Positions 42,956-54,271 of a stretch of 64,000 nt of DNA are shown piece after piece (the first letter of the stretch is position 1; the number at the start of each line of letters is the position of its first letter). A program made the position numbers and the translations under genes. The notes beneath the pieces are model-generated. The model saw nothing but the letters and a program-made list of their open reading frames with translations, was not told the origin of the DNA and did not search any database. The DNA lies in assembly GCA_947396885.1 (NCBI GenBank), contig OX377206.1, positions 91,199,960 to 91,263,959 of the forward strand, in the 5' to 3' direction. This DNA comes from Heligmosomoides polygyrus polygyrus (lineage: Eukaryota > Nematoda > Chromadorea > Rhabditida > Heligmosomidae).

Positions 42956-44322
42956 TGTCGAGCATCTAGAAAAGTATAATATTATTAATGAAAATCAGCA
43001 TGGGTTTGTTGAAGGAAAATCAACTGAAACTCAACTTTTAGAAGCTCTCAATGATTGGACTAATGCATTTGACGCAGGGAAGACGGTTCATGTGGTATAC
43101 TTTGACTTTATAAAGGCGTTTGATAAAGTTCCACACAATAAACTTTTGTTAAAATTGGAAATGATTGGCTTCCATGGAATGCTGATGATATGGCTCTCTC
43201 AGTTCCTTACCAAAAGGACGTTTCAGGTGCGCATTAATAATTGTTTCTCCGAATTACGTACGCTGACAAGTGGGGTGCCCCAAGGGGGTGTATTGTCGCC
43301 TGTCCTATTTAATATTTATACTTATAAAATCAGCTCTATAGTAACCAAGCTGGGTGTACATTGCAAGGTATTTGCCGATGATGTCAAAATATATAAGGTT
43401 ATCGAAACTGAGGAAGATAGGAAGACTCCTCAAAGTGCCATAGATGCGATATACAAATGGTCGGTTGACTGGGAGTTGCCGCTGTCGGCAGAAAAGTCTG
43501 GAGTCTTAGCTCTTCCCTCAATTTCAGGTGAGGAGCACAACTATCGAATAAATGGGGATCCACTAAATTTTGTTCAGTAAGGTGTATGACCTTGGATTTA
43601 TCATCACGCAGAATTTGAGTTTTAAAGATCACATCTGCGAGATAACTAGAAAGGCTGCACATAAAGCCCATAATTTGTTCAGTGCGCTGAAGACCAAAAA
43701 TCCATTAGTGCTGATCAAGGCCTACAGAACCTACATCCGACCTATTCTTGAATATGGCACCTCAGTTTATTCACTACATAAGAAGTTCTTATTAGAGCTT
43801 TAGAAAAAGTTCAAAACAACTTCACCCGCAAGTTGATGTTGCGAGTCCACGGATTTAACTACAGCCGAATACCTAACAGTAGTGAGAGAAATAAATTGTT
43901 GGGGCTGCGCACTTTAGGCCTAAGGGGAAAACGCAATGACCTAATACTGCTTTTTAAAATTTTACATGGATTGGTACTCATAGACAAAGGGAAGTTGTTT
44001 TCATTTCAAGCTTCAGCGACGCGAGGGGACAGTTTAAAGATTCTCCTGACTAGACCTAGATCAAACCTCAAATTGCATTTCTTTTGTCATCAAGCCGCAT
44101 CAGAGTATAATAAAATCTCAAAATGTTTAAACATTCCCAATACACTTCGTCGATTTAAGAGATTAGTGAACCAGCTTCTGATCGAGGCATAGTTGTTCTT
44201 AACATTAGTTGTGTTTCAATCTTGTTTATGTGAGTTTGTTGTTATCGGTGTTCTAGTTCACGTTCACATGACGGTATATTGTTATGCTGTTCATGTAATA
44301 AATAATAATAATAATAATAATT
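42956..44322 (+). mobile_element. CR1-like LINE, 5'-truncated, with reverse transcriptase
   Basis: The RT frame from about 42958 to 43580 shows motif A (VYFDFIKAFDKVPH), motif B (SGVPQGGVLSPVLFN) and motif C (VFADDVKIY). A frameshift near 43575 leads to LGFIITQNLSFKDHI and IRPILEYGTSVYS, and another near 43800 to LLGLRTLGLRGKRNDLILLF. The 3' end is an (AAT)n tail. The flanks read AATGAATT before and AATTAACCC after, suggesting a short AATT target duplication. The right unit has the uninterrupted site near 53905. Confidence 0.9.
42958..43580 (+). pseudogene. Reverse transcriptase core of the CR1-like LINE
   Basis: This segment holds palm motifs A to C with the catalytic FADD. It copies element RNA at the nick made by the element's own endonuclease, which is missing here because of 5' truncation. 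The frame ends at TAA after DPLNFVQ, then resumes in other frames. Confidence 0.85.
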
Positions 44323-44399
44323 AACCCAGTCCATTCTGCTACCTGAAAATTTAACGTAGGTTTTCGTCAGAGCGTAACGTCACCAATTTACAGATTTAT

Positions 44400-44810
44400 T
44401 AATCATCTGTTACACCGAGGTCTTTCACACAGGGGCGTAATCTTGAGGTGTGGCCTGAGCCAGACAGGAGAATCGATTTATTTGAACTCTATGGCACCAG
44501 CAGGGGTCGGTCTGTCCGCCTCTGCAGTGCCCCGCTCCTTCCGAACCAACCGCTCGCGAATGGACACCAGGACGACGGAGCCCGGCGCGTCCGGGCACCG
44601 TTTATATAGGGTTGCGCGGGAAAAGGCGCCGCCCCCCTAAACGGACACACGCCGCTCCGCCCCCTCCGAATGGCCAGCGCCGGACACAGGTGCTGGGCCA
44701 ACACTGATACAGTGGAACTACTAACAGAACAATAACAGAACAACACAAATAACCTACAAATACACAACACACACAAAGATCATTTGTGCGAGGCCTCGGA
44801 CTGTCTTGAG
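44400..44810. other. GC-rich insertion unique to the left unit
   Basis: The right unit passes directly from ATTTTGACTG to ACGTACATGACAAAAAATG (about 53990). Here about 400 bp intervene, including a TATATA-like site near 44612 and very GC-rich sequence. No coding motif or terminal repeat is recognised. Confidence 0.4.
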
Positions 44811-45251
44811 TTGACAACATGAAGGACAAACAACGGAAGCACAAAAGTACTTTCATTATCATGTAAAGTGCAAAAATGAGAACTTCGCATGTGTCTATGG
44901 GAGACAGAGTTCTACCCTCGTCCCCCTGGCCCGCCCATCCCCAACCCCTTGGCTTGGTCGAGAGTCTAGTGGCTGCCTTACGAGATAGTGGAGACGCAGC
45001 GATTTGCCATGTCTCTGTTTAAAGGGCGGGGAAAGAACGCCACTCCGCCGTGTCTATGCTTCGCTACCATCGCCGCCTCCATCGTCTATTGGTCCTACAA
45101 TGAAGTCATTTACGATTAGGAACAGGTACGTGAACTGAATTGAGGCCCAGTATTCGGTTGAGTATTGGGTGCACGTCCTTGAGTGGATGTACAGCTGTGG
45201 TCAGAACCACAGCAAAATAAACGTCTGCCCACTGTCTAAAAAACGACAAAC

Positions 45252-45341
45252 CTTCGATGTTCAAGGTAAGCCCCACGTTTGCCTCTCCTGACTCGTCTTA
45301 ATGTTGCACGTGCATGTTCCAGAATCGTTGGCCTTGTAGTT
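45252..45341 (-). pseudogene. Decayed copy of Ig exon I (left unit)
   Basis: It keeps the acceptor TTCTTCAG and NYKANDSGTCTCNIK but has a one-base deletion (AAGACGAG for AAGAACGAG) that shifts the frame. Its intact counterpart is 54272-54362. Confidence 0.85.
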
Positions 45342-45380
45342 CTGAAGAAATATGGAATAGAACTCAGAACTGCATGAATA

Positions 45381-45518
45381 AGGCCTATGTCATACCATCG
45401 CTCACCCCGAGCGACGCCTAATGATATGCTCCCATATCGATCGGGCGGCGCGACGGGATCGATATGGGTGCATATCATTAGGCGTCGCTCGGGGTGAGCG
45501 ATGGTATGACAAAGGCCT
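45381..45518. mobile_element. Fold-back MITE, AGGCCTATGTCATACC family
   Basis: The arms AGGCCTATGTCATACCATCG and the inverse ending GATGGTATGACAAAGGCCT pair almost throughout, including GCTCACCCCGAGCGACGCC. It interrupts the decayed intron between exons I and H. The matching site at about 54384 lacks it. A longer relative is 63393-63756. Confidence 0.85.
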
Positions 45519-45548
45519 AAATGTCACCCACTAATCAACAAAACTCAC

Positions 45549-45582
45549 CTTGAGTTCAAGTTTCGCGGTGAAGGTGTTGTTG
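45549..45582 (-). pseudogene. Truncated copy of Ig exon H (left unit)
   Basis: Only the 3' end of the exon remains ([14 protein letters not shown]) with donor GTGAGT. Similarity to 54427-54537 breaks off near 45583. Confidence 0.75.
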
Positions 45583-45595
45583 GGGGGACCACCGC

Positions 45596-45935
45596 TCTAC
45601 ACCTCGTCTCCGTGGCCCGCCCACACCAACCCCCTCGGCTTACTAGAGTCTAGTGGCTGCCTTACGAAATAGTGGATACGCAGACATTTGCAACGCCTCT
45701 GTTTAAAGGGCGGGGGAAGAACGCCACTCCGCCGTGTCTATGCTTCGCTACCATCGTCGCCTCCATCGCCCATCGGTCCTGCAACGATGTGATTTACTAT
45801 CAAAACACGAAAGTGAATCACTCAATGGCGACTCAGTATTCGGTTCAATATTAAGTGCGAATCCTTGATCGCATGTAGAGTTGTGGTCAGAACCACAACA
45901 AAAACATCTGCCCACTCTCTAAAAAAACGACATCC
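45596..45935. repeat. Inner tandem duplication of intron sequence
   Basis: CGTGTCTATGCTTCGCTACC, CAGTATTCGGTT and GCTGTGGTCAGAACCAC-like words seen at 44990-45240 recur here, and once more at 54065-54270. The left unit therefore holds two copies of what the right unit has once. Confidence 0.8.
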
Positions 45936-46037
45936 TTCGATGTTCAAAGTGAGCTCCACGTTTGCCTCTCCTGCCTCGTTCCGACGTAACTTGCAGGATT
46001 TGTGGCTTCCGTGTGAATGTGGGCGCTACTTGGGGTA
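45936..46037 (-). pseudogene. Fused remnants of Ig exons I and G
   Basis: 45936-45978 matches the 3' part of exon I, with its donor GT changed (CCTTCGATG is preceded by ACAT instead of ACAAA). 45979-46037 matches the 5' part of exon G ([20 protein letters not shown]). The join deletes the rest of both exons and all of exon H. Confidence 0.8.
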
Positions 46038-46095
46038 CTGAAGCAGCAAATAATCGTTTTTGCTTCGATGATAGGTAAAAACGGAGCTTACGAAC

Positions 46096-46189
46096 CCTCG
46101 AATTTCACAGTGAAGGTGGCCGTCAGCTTTCCGGAATCGTTGTTAGCTGTGCTGATAAATTGGCCGGCATCTTTCTCTCTGGTGGGCTT
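46096..46189 (-). pseudogene. Copy of Ig exon F, conserved Cys lost
   Basis: It has the same length and splice sites as 54781-54874 and an open frame ([20 protein letters not shown]). The Ig disulfide Cys (FICTA) is Ser here, so the domain could not form its usual core disulfide. Confidence 0.8.
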
Positions 46190-46239
46190 CTAAAACATCA
46201 GTTGAAAAAACTGCTTTCGTTTCTGGAAAGTGAACGAAC

Positions 46240-46329
46240 CTTGATCTCCTGCGCGGCATAGTAGATCTGATTGGCTTCCTCTCTGAGCACGATGTTCACT
46301 CGATCGCACTGCGCCACAATTTCATCCCC
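46240..46329 (-). pseudogene. Copy of Ig exon E
   Basis: It keeps splice sites and frame ([20 protein letters not shown]) with two visible substitutions from 54928-55017. Because its neighbours are fused or shifted, I treat it as part of a dead copy. Confidence 0.75.
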
Positions 46330-47484
46330 CTGCAAGAAAAACCGAACGTGTGACACGTGTTTGTTTGATCTCTATTTGGAGTAGAAATTTTGCAAATTAA
46401 ATATATTGGGCAGAGAAACAAACGTTTATTATTTTCTGCAAAAAAAAGGAAAACAGCTCAAATAAAAAATAAACTCTACACACATTCATCTAAGTAAAAT
46501 TCACGAGCGCTGTAAAGAAAATGTCCGCATATAACGAAAAATAAAAATACTATAATATAATAATAAATGATATTAACGAAAAAAATAAACTAAACGAAAA
46601 TAAACAATAATAAAAAATAGTGAAAACATTTGAAACCACTGAGCAGGAATTCGAAACATGTCCAAAGCTTCTATAGGGCTACGCAATGATTACGCCCGAG
46701 ATATCTTAGGAGATCAGCGACTATAACAGAAGCGAAGACAGCCGAAAACGAATTCGAGAGCCGAAGCGAGCACTGTTGTAGGTGGACGTGAGAGCAACTT
46801 CACTTACCAGCCAAATTGCCCGCGTTCTCCACGTGTCCACGGCGACGTTGGAAATTAGAAGGGACATGAAGAACGTCGAACTATCCACACAAATTGATTA
46901 ATCTCCAAAGCGTACACATCAAGCTAAAACAGGTACACGAAACGAAACAAGGTGGAAATCCAGGAGCATCGCGAGAGGGTTGCGCGGCGCTTGGGAATTT
47001 CCCGAACAAGACAACCGGCAAGACAACCGATCCTCGGCGAGGCTTCATGCGCGTGGGTCCCACCACGATAGGAAGGAAAATGGAGAGATTGCGGTGCGAT
47101 ACCGCAAAATTCTGTTCCATTCCTTGAAGTTGGCTGCCAAACAGCACGGAATCCTCTTCCATTGTGCTGTGCAGAACCGGGATCCATGAGCTGTCCGAGG
47201 ACGGTTGGATGTAGTCGTCGTTCTTTGTCATCTCCGCTTCCCGCACTATGCGTAATTCTTTGGTGACACATTCGAAGGTACGAGCATAGTCGACTTCCGC
47301 GCAGAGGATACGTTGCAGTCTGAGCCAAGTCGTCCAGAATTAGATAGGCCGACCATGTTATTCAGGCGGAGTGGCGTTCTACCCCCCCCCCCTTGCGTGC
47401 GCACCGTCAGCACGTGGCCACGTGCATGCTTGTACGCGCGCTGTTGTATGGAACGCGGCGAAAGGACCAGCGCCGAGCGAGTCG

Positions 47485-47560
47485 ATGGCTCAACAGGGTA
47501 CGGGGTTACTTCGCAGGTGCCAGGTCAGGTGTTCGAACCCCGCGCTATGCAGTATTTCTG
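47485..47560 (+). repeat. tRNA-like sequence with A and B boxes
   Basis: GATGGCTCAACAGGGTA resembles an A box and GTGTTCGAACCCCGC a B box. Flanking pairing is incomplete, so it is probably a SINE head or pseudo-tRNA rather than a gene. Confidence 0.4.
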
Positions 47561-47769
47561 CATTTTTCATGACAAGTGCTCCGACACGCCTAACGGCGTG
47601 TCTCGCACTTGCGCGCTTTGCGCGACTTTGCAACATCAATGGCCTAGGGAATTTTTTTGTAAAACTTGAAATACGCTAACATCTAGGATTTGCTGCGTAC
47701 TTTGTTGGCATCAAGCCGTTCACCACTTCCGTACGTTCTTCATGGGCACCCTCTCCGGACCGTCCAGTA

Positions 47770-48148
47770 TATATTGGATCCGAATCAATTATTTTCGGAT
47801 ATCCGATTCGAGTAATTCAAAAATCCAAGGTCCGCGAAATCGCCCGTATCCGAATAATTCAAAAAACCGGAGTCCCCGAAATTGTCGTTAACCAAATCGT
47901 GCAAAAATCCGGGGTCCATCAAAATAGCGTTATCCGAATCATTCATTAATCCGGAGATTTGGTCGAATTCAATGTATTTGATGAAAATCATTTTCGGATA
48001 TCCGATTCGGATAGCCCGTCCGATTCATCCAAAAATCCGGGTACGCAAAGTCGCCGTTATCCGAATCATCCAAAAACCTGGGGTCCGCTAAAATAGCGTT
48101 ATCCGAATCATCCAATTATCCGAAGATCTTCGATCGGATCCAATGTAT
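47770..48148. mobile_element. MITE-like element with an 11-bp flanking duplication
   Basis: ACCGTCCAGTA occurs at 47759-47769 and 48149-48159. Inside, TATATTGGATCCGA at the left is inverted at the right (TCGGATCCAATGTAT). The interior is made of about 45-55-bp repeats of GTTATCCGAATCATCCAAAA. A 9-11-bp duplication fits Mutator-like transposition (inference). Confidence 0.65.
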
Positions 48149-48249
48149 ACCGTCCAGTAACGCCATTGGTTTGTGCTGCGCAGTACTTCTGCCCTCAGGT
48201 TGCTCCTCCACAACCGTTCTCATTCTAAACAGCTTGGGTCACCTTATGT

Positions 48250-49060
48250 CGTTGACACCCTTCTAAATCCGGACACCAGGTTCCCCTAACTCGCTTCTTC
48301 TTACTGGATCTAATTGCTGGCCCGCCTTTACTGGTCTTCCCCTCCCCTCCCCCCCCCCCCCCTAGTCCCAACTCCTGGCCCACTTCCTTGTTTTCCGAGT
48401 TGCCGCTCGTCACACGACGTGGGTATCACCTCTTCTGGCTCCAGAAGCTTGTAGCGCGACGAAGATGACCTACCTCTGGATCCAGGCGCTCAGAAAGGCT
48501 CGCAGTTGCCGCTTTGTAGAGCAGGAGGAGGCTGCGCTTCCTCTGCTGCAACAATATCCCATGTTGAACAGCAGACATTGCCCGCGCGAGGTACGCAGAG
48601 GCGCACCTGGCGCGGCTAAAGTTTTCCGTTCAACATGGGATAATGCTGAGTTCTGCATGCGGCCGGTCGTCGTACGACGACGATATGACCTCTGCTTCCT
48701 TTCTTTTCGATCTTCTGACTCCAGACGGTTGTGGTGCGACGAAGGGTACCCGCCTTCTGGATTTAGGGACTCAGAAACGCGCGCAGACGCCGTTGTGTCA
48801 AGCAGGAGGAGGCTGCGCTTCCTCTGCTGCAGCAGCATCTCATGTTCAATTCTGAATGCGATCCCTCGTCGTAGGACGACGGTGTCTCCTCTTCTGACTC
48901 CAGAAGGTTGTGGTGCGACGAAGAACCCGTCTTCTGGATTCAGGCACTTAGAAACGCGCGCAGATGCCGTTGTATCAAGCAGGAGGAGGCTACGCGTCCT
49001 CTGCTATAAAAACATCCCATGTTGAACGGCAGACGTCGCCCGCGCGAGATACGTGGACAC
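48250..49060. repeat. Diverged GC-rich repeats (three main units)
   Basis: CAGGAGGAGGCTGCGCTTCC and the following CTCTGCTGCA recur near 48521, 48801 and 48978, with AGAAACGCGCGCAGA before each of the last two. Open frames here are repeat by-products. A fragment of the C/T-rich minisatellite lies near 48290-48375. Confidence 0.6.
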
Positions 49061-49581
49061 GTCGCAAGGGGTTCCATGAGATTCGGCTGGTTCAACGAGG
49101 CGTATCTCAGCCAGGTTTCCAACCTGAGTGAGATACGCCTCATCATCTACAGGGCAGGGAGCTAACTCAATTATATATTTTTTCATGATTGCCGCCTTCT
49201 TTACCAATTTGCTTCCTACACATATCCTACATATTTACTTCACTCTAAATTGTCAAATAAGAATCAGATTCGTACTTAATACGAAGTTTGAGCAAACCCA
49301 TTAATCACCACTACTACTGTAATTTAACATACTCCAGGGTAATACGGAAAACGGATGTCAGATTCGTGATCCCCACCCAAATAACCTCCCTGGGCAAGGT
49401 TGGGGCGAAGTCGGTGATTATGACTTCGACGGCCCTAGTCACCCTTACCTACCGTAACCTACCGCAATCGGCCGAAAATTTGAAAAACGGATGTCAGATT
49501 CGTGATCAGCACCCCAAATAACCTCCTTGGGCAAGGTTTGGGCGAAGTCGGTGATTATGCACCCCAAATAACCTCCTTATT
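49061..49581. other. LINE target region with internal repeats
   Basis: AAATAACCTCC(C/T)TGGGCAAGG and GCGAAGTCGGTGATTATG occur twice (49379 and 49515). Related inverted sequence is seen at 52205-52290. The LINE inserted at the second CCTTGGGCAAGG. Confidence 0.5.
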
Positions 49582-51889
49582 TATTTATTATTTATTATTT
49601 ATTACAATGCACATATTTGTGCGCCATAAATAATATATATGCAGATATAGATATGTAGATATATAGGCAGTATAGTCGTTATAATTGCGAGAACAGTCGA
49701 GCAATATGGATAGATAGTTCGTCGTTATAGTCCGCGAGAACAACACTGTCAATATAAATATCGGAGCCCATGAGCGTAAAAGAGCAACGCCGGGAACGTC
49801 TAAAGAATTAGTATTAATTGTCTATAATAGGGTGCTAGAGTTATGTAATAATAATAAGGTAGTCCATCTCGGGTATTGAGCTAGAACGGTATAATTATTG
49901 TAGCCTGTCTTCTTCTTTTAATGATTTCTTGTTTTCTTCGTGTAGCAGTATAAATAGAGAGCAAAGGTCATGCTTCATATGTCGGGACAATCAAGATCTC
50001 TTCTTCCTGAACTTCATTGATCTTAGTGCATATATTATACGTATTATACATATGATAAAAGTTGTCGCCACGTCAGATAGATTTGTCGGGATAGTCCGGA
50101 ACCAGAAACCATCACACATCCATTTAGTTCACATCCTCAATCCGAAGTATTTGTAAAACATTTAATTTGCGCAACTTATTTCTGAAGTCCTTAGAATTTC
50201 TACATGAAATCAAATGTTGTGGAAGTTGATTAAGCCATCTAGCAGTTCGCAAAAAGAATGAATTAAATGCAATGTTTCCGATAGGACGGTTAAATCTACG
50301 GTGCTGTATTGCTAGAACTGTTGCTCTTCCACGACTTGGCCTAAATATCCAGTATTTACTGGCCCTCAATTTAACTTCCATGCGAAAAATGCGAAAGGAA
50401 AATACTAAATCTTTAACAATCCTTCTGTATTTCAGGCTTTTTAGGCCGAGAAAGTGAAGCCGTTCTCTGTAGGATGGTAAAGTTCGCGGGTAATTTGGAT
50501 CGGGAAATGCTCTATAGTAAACTATTCTGGTGAAAATTTTTTGAACTTTTTCTAATTGCTGCAGGTATTTCTTAACGAAAGGATTCCAAATAGTAGAGCC
50601 GTACTCTAAGTGTGGTAATACATACATTTTATACAATTTGACCAGAAAAGGGGGGTCGTTGCACTGTACATTCCTTAGAATTAGGAAAAGCGATGATAGT
50701 GCCTTTCTGGTAACGGTTTCTATATGCTTGCTGAACTTTAAGGAAGAGTCAACCATAACACCCAGATCTCTAACATATTCGTCCTGTCTTAGCACAAAGT
50801 TGTTGAAACTGTATCTGGGTATTGGAGGAGGACCTAAATGTAAATGAACTGTTTTACTGAGGTTAACAGGAATTTCCCACTTGTCAGACCATTCCATCAT
50901 TTTCCGAACAGATTCTGAAATATAGTCGTTAGCCAACTTTTGGTCACAAGGCTAGTAGGCATAGTAAATTCTTATGTCATCCGCAAACATCTTAACCTCC
51001 AAATTTGGATGAACTTTTAGGGTTTTCGGTACATCAGCAGTATAGGCTAAAAACAATAGGGGAGATAGCACTCCACCCTGAGGGACTCTGCTAGTACACG
51101 AATGTCGATCAGAATAACTATTACCCACCTTTACTGTCATGTGCCGGTCCCGCAAGTATGATGATAACCATTTTAAAAGTTGACCTCTTATGCCAAAGTA
51201 TTCAAGTTTTCGCAGCAATTTAGTGTGCGGCACCTTATCAAACGCCTTGGAGAGATCGAAGAAAATGATTTCAACCGATCTGCCATCATTTATTGCAGTT
51301 AACCAATCATACAAAGAGTCCGAAAGCAGTGTTTCAGTTGATGCCGCTGGCACGAAACCATGTTGTTCTTTTGGTATTACATCATGTCTCGAAAGCCAAT
51401 AACAAAGTTTATCTCTTATAATTTTTTCCAAGATTTTGCTTGCTGTCGAACATATGCTGATAGGTCTAAAGTCAGATAATGTCGACGCATCTGTGTTTTT
51501 GGGAATTGGGGTCACCAAAGAGTCTTTCCAAATGTCTGGAACTTGTCCCAGTGCTAACGATGTGTTGTAGATCATAGCTAGTGGGTATTGCAATGTGTGA
51601 GCACATCTACGAAAGATCATTTGAGGGATACCATCATATGTGGTCGATAGAGAGGGTTTGAGCTTCTTCATAACACACAGAATATCTGAGGGGTCAATTG
51701 TTGAAATGTCGGCATAGGATTCAGACAGGTATGGCAGATGTAAAACACCGCATCTGTCACTCGACAGGTAATCACATGTAATAGAATTAAAAACACTGGC
51801 AAAATAATTACCAAGTGCCCTGGCTTTGTCCTGATTTGACCTGAGAATACCTCCATTCCCATCGTTCTTTGTTTTTGTTTTCTTTGTTC
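49582..51889 (-). mobile_element. CR1-like LINE, 5'-truncated, nearly intact RT ORF
   Basis: The 3' tail reads ATAAATAATAAATAATAAAT on the minus strand (49582-49605). The coding frame runs down from about 51885 to 50124 with one interruption, a TAG at 50952-50954. The 5' side joins the target CCTTGGGCAAGG. It is 5'-truncated, since no endonuclease is present. Confidence 0.92.
50124..51885 (-). pseudogene. LINE reverse transcriptase ORF with a single in-frame stop
   Basis: Motifs in order are YDGIPQMIFRRC, PIPKNTDASTLSDFRPIS (fingers), IFFDLSKAFDKVPHTKLL (motif A), SRVPQGGVLSPLLF (motif B, with Arg for the usual Gly) and KMFADDIRIYYAY (motif C). A TAG follows, then the same frame continues with ANDYISESVRKMMEWSDKW (thumb), VLPHLEYGSTIWNP and the C-terminal region ending LRIEDVN. 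The stop is the only frame lesion over about 1.76 kb. Lack of the endonuclease makes this copy immobile on its own. Confidence 0.9.
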
Positions 51890-52540
51890 CTTGGGCAAGG
51901 TTTGGGCGAAGCGTGATTATGACCTCGACAACCCTAGTCACCCGTACCTGCTGTAACCCGTACCTGTTGTAAGGTCACTGTTTAACGTTCGCTGAAAAAT
52001 ATAAAACATTGTATAATTCAGAAACTGAGAAAAGTGAGTGAAGCACAGCTCACAGAAACCTCTATTTGACAATTTAGAGTGAAATAAATGTGTAGGAGAT
52101 GTGTAGGAAGTAAGCTGATTTAGAATGCCATAACTCACAACTTTCACGACACTACTTTCATGACTCCAGAGGTCGAGGAAAGGTCGAAAAAATTTTCGCC
52201 CACCCAAGGGGGTTATTTGGGGTGCTGATCATGAATCTGACATTCGTTTTTCAAATTTCGGCCGTTTACGGTAGGTTATGGTGGGTATGAGTGTCGGTGC
52301 AATACTGTACCCTCAATTTCGAGGGCTCGTAGCTCTTTGGATTCAAGGACTCAGCAAAAACGAAACATGTTTTTCTACTACATTAAGGGTGGAGATTCTC
52401 GCAGTACTATCCATTTCCCTCATAAAGACCTTCGCCTGAGACCCTTCCCTGGTGAGAAGAATCAAACACCCTGACGTGGTATCAGCCATCTTAACTCATT
52501 ATACAAGCAAAGCCAACACCTAGGTAGCGTCAACAATATC
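51890..52540. other. LINE flank and unassigned spacer
   Basis: It continues the LINE target sequence (GGCAAGGTTTGGGCGAAGC) and carries an inverted echo of 49340-49570 near 52205-52290. No gene is supported. Confidence 0.4.
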
Positions 52541-52544
52541 CGGT

Positions 52545-52608
52545 CCTGTAGGAGTGGAATGCGTGGCGGACCCCAAAAGGGATTGATCAACGCCGTCCTT
52601 TATCCACA
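52545..52608 (+). mobile_element. SINE-A 3'-end fragment
   Basis: GGAATGCGTGGCGGACCCCA and CAACGCCGTCCTTTATCC mark the SINE-A end. Confidence 0.65.
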
Positions 52609-52794
52609 TCATCGTTTCTAGTGTGACATGTAGGCCGTCCAAGTGACAACCGCAACTATGGGCTGCTTTCAAGTTGATTTTTTAACCAATTTCGTTTCCG
52701 AAACGACTGTGACATTTCATATTGCAATGAAAAGTCCGCTCATTGTCTTGAACTACATAGTTCATTTGTTATTAAGCACCGTTGTTCGTATGAA

Positions 52795-52895
52795 AAAAGG
52801 ATAAAGACCGCACTTTGTGAAATCGACTTAATTAATTCCTTTCTGTGATACGCCATACATCCTTCTTCTACGTCATAACAGAAGCAAATTCGATA
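52795..52895 (-). mobile_element. SINE-A 3' fragment, diverged
   Basis: AAAAGGATAAAGACCGC and ATACGCCATACATCCTTCTT are SINE-A tail and end words. Confidence 0.5.
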
Positions 52896-52951
52896 CGTTC
52901 ACCTTTCGCCTGCTCAAGGCTACCAACCCATGTGTGAGTCAGTGTTTTATA

Positions 52952-53245
52952 AGGATTAAGGCTAAAGGTCGTCGTTAATCAATCCTCGGGATGCGCCACT
53001 CATCTCACTTCTGTAGAATGTCGTGGAGGAAATTTGAAAGCCGACGATAAGGCCTATAAGATGACATGTGGCAGCCAGCCCAATGGACAATGGTGTCTTC
53101 TTCGCATTCATGCGTGATCTCAGTCCACCGACTACGAATAAATGCGAAGCTTGGTTGGCTTAGGTAGGAAACCCGAACCCAAAACCTGGAACCAAGTGCA
53201 AGCGACAGTCGACGCCTCCTCCGACTGTGCTACCACATACCCTTC
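52952..53245 (-). mobile_element. SINE-A copy, diverged, in the right duplication unit
   Basis: The tail side has GTCGTCGTTAATCAATCC, the end is GGGATGCGCCACTCATCTCA, and the head is GACGCCTCCTCCGACTGTGC. It occupies the position equivalent to 41325-41560. Confidence 0.72.
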
Positions 53246-54271
53246 AAACGAAATGGTTGGGTTGGACGAGCCCCGTTCTTCTTGAATCGATCCGCAGTGT
53301 ACGATAGAGCAGCGCTCCCATTCAACTACGCTCGCCCTTCGTCATCCGCTCTCTTTTTAGTAGATGTAGCATCAAATCTACCGTCTAGCCGGTTTCTTAA
53401 GGCGCTAGCCTGCTGGCCGGAGATTGTAGTTATTACGTGTTGAGCTAAAAGTTAAGGATATGACGCTATCCGCGTCCCTCAAGCGACTAGTGCTTACTGG
53501 GCTACTCTGGCACATAACAAGGAAGAATGGCGATATGGCGTCTATTCGAGGGAATCAAATGTCACCGTGACTGCATGTGATGTTAAGGCAACTTCTTCAC
53601 ACACTATTCACTTTCTATTACTGTTTTGTACTTTTCAGGCTACCAAACACGAACCATTTCTCATGCACACTACACGGGTATTACCCTATCAGCCCAATAC
53701 GGTTGGCTCCGAAAAACACTCAACAAATGACAACAGTTCCGATGTTCTGGTGTCTGCTTGGTTGAATACGTACGCCTCTAAATTTCACATAGAACGACCA
53801 CTGAATCCATTACAATTACAACAGACATACAGAATTTAGACCACGTACAATGAAATCCATTACGATGCATAAGTGGGTTTTAGAAACTATAAATGAACTA
53901 ACTTAGTCCATTCTGTCAACTGGAAGTTTAACGTCGCTCCTCATTAGAGAATGTTACGAAATCAGAGATTTATTATTCATATTTTGACTGACGTACATGA
54001 CAAAAAATGAAAGGAAAAAATACTTTCATTGTCATATAAATTTCAGAAATGATAACGTCGCAGATGTCGTCTATGCTTCGCTACCATCGTCGCCTCCATC
54101 GTCCATCGGTCCTACAACGATGTCATTTACTATCAAAAACAGGAAGGTGAAGCACTCAATGGAGACTCAGTATTCGGCTCAATATTAAGTGCAAGTCCTT
54201 GCGTGGATGCAGAGCTGTGGTCAGAATCACGACAAGAAAAACTCCTGTCCACTGTCTAAAAAATGACAAAC
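53246..54271. other. Downstream intron or flank of the Ig gene
   Basis: It matches 41540-42955 and 44323-45251 of the left unit. It is the reference for the empty LINE site (CTATAAATGAACTAACTTAG near 53888-53907). No further exon after exon I is recognised. Confidence 0.6.
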
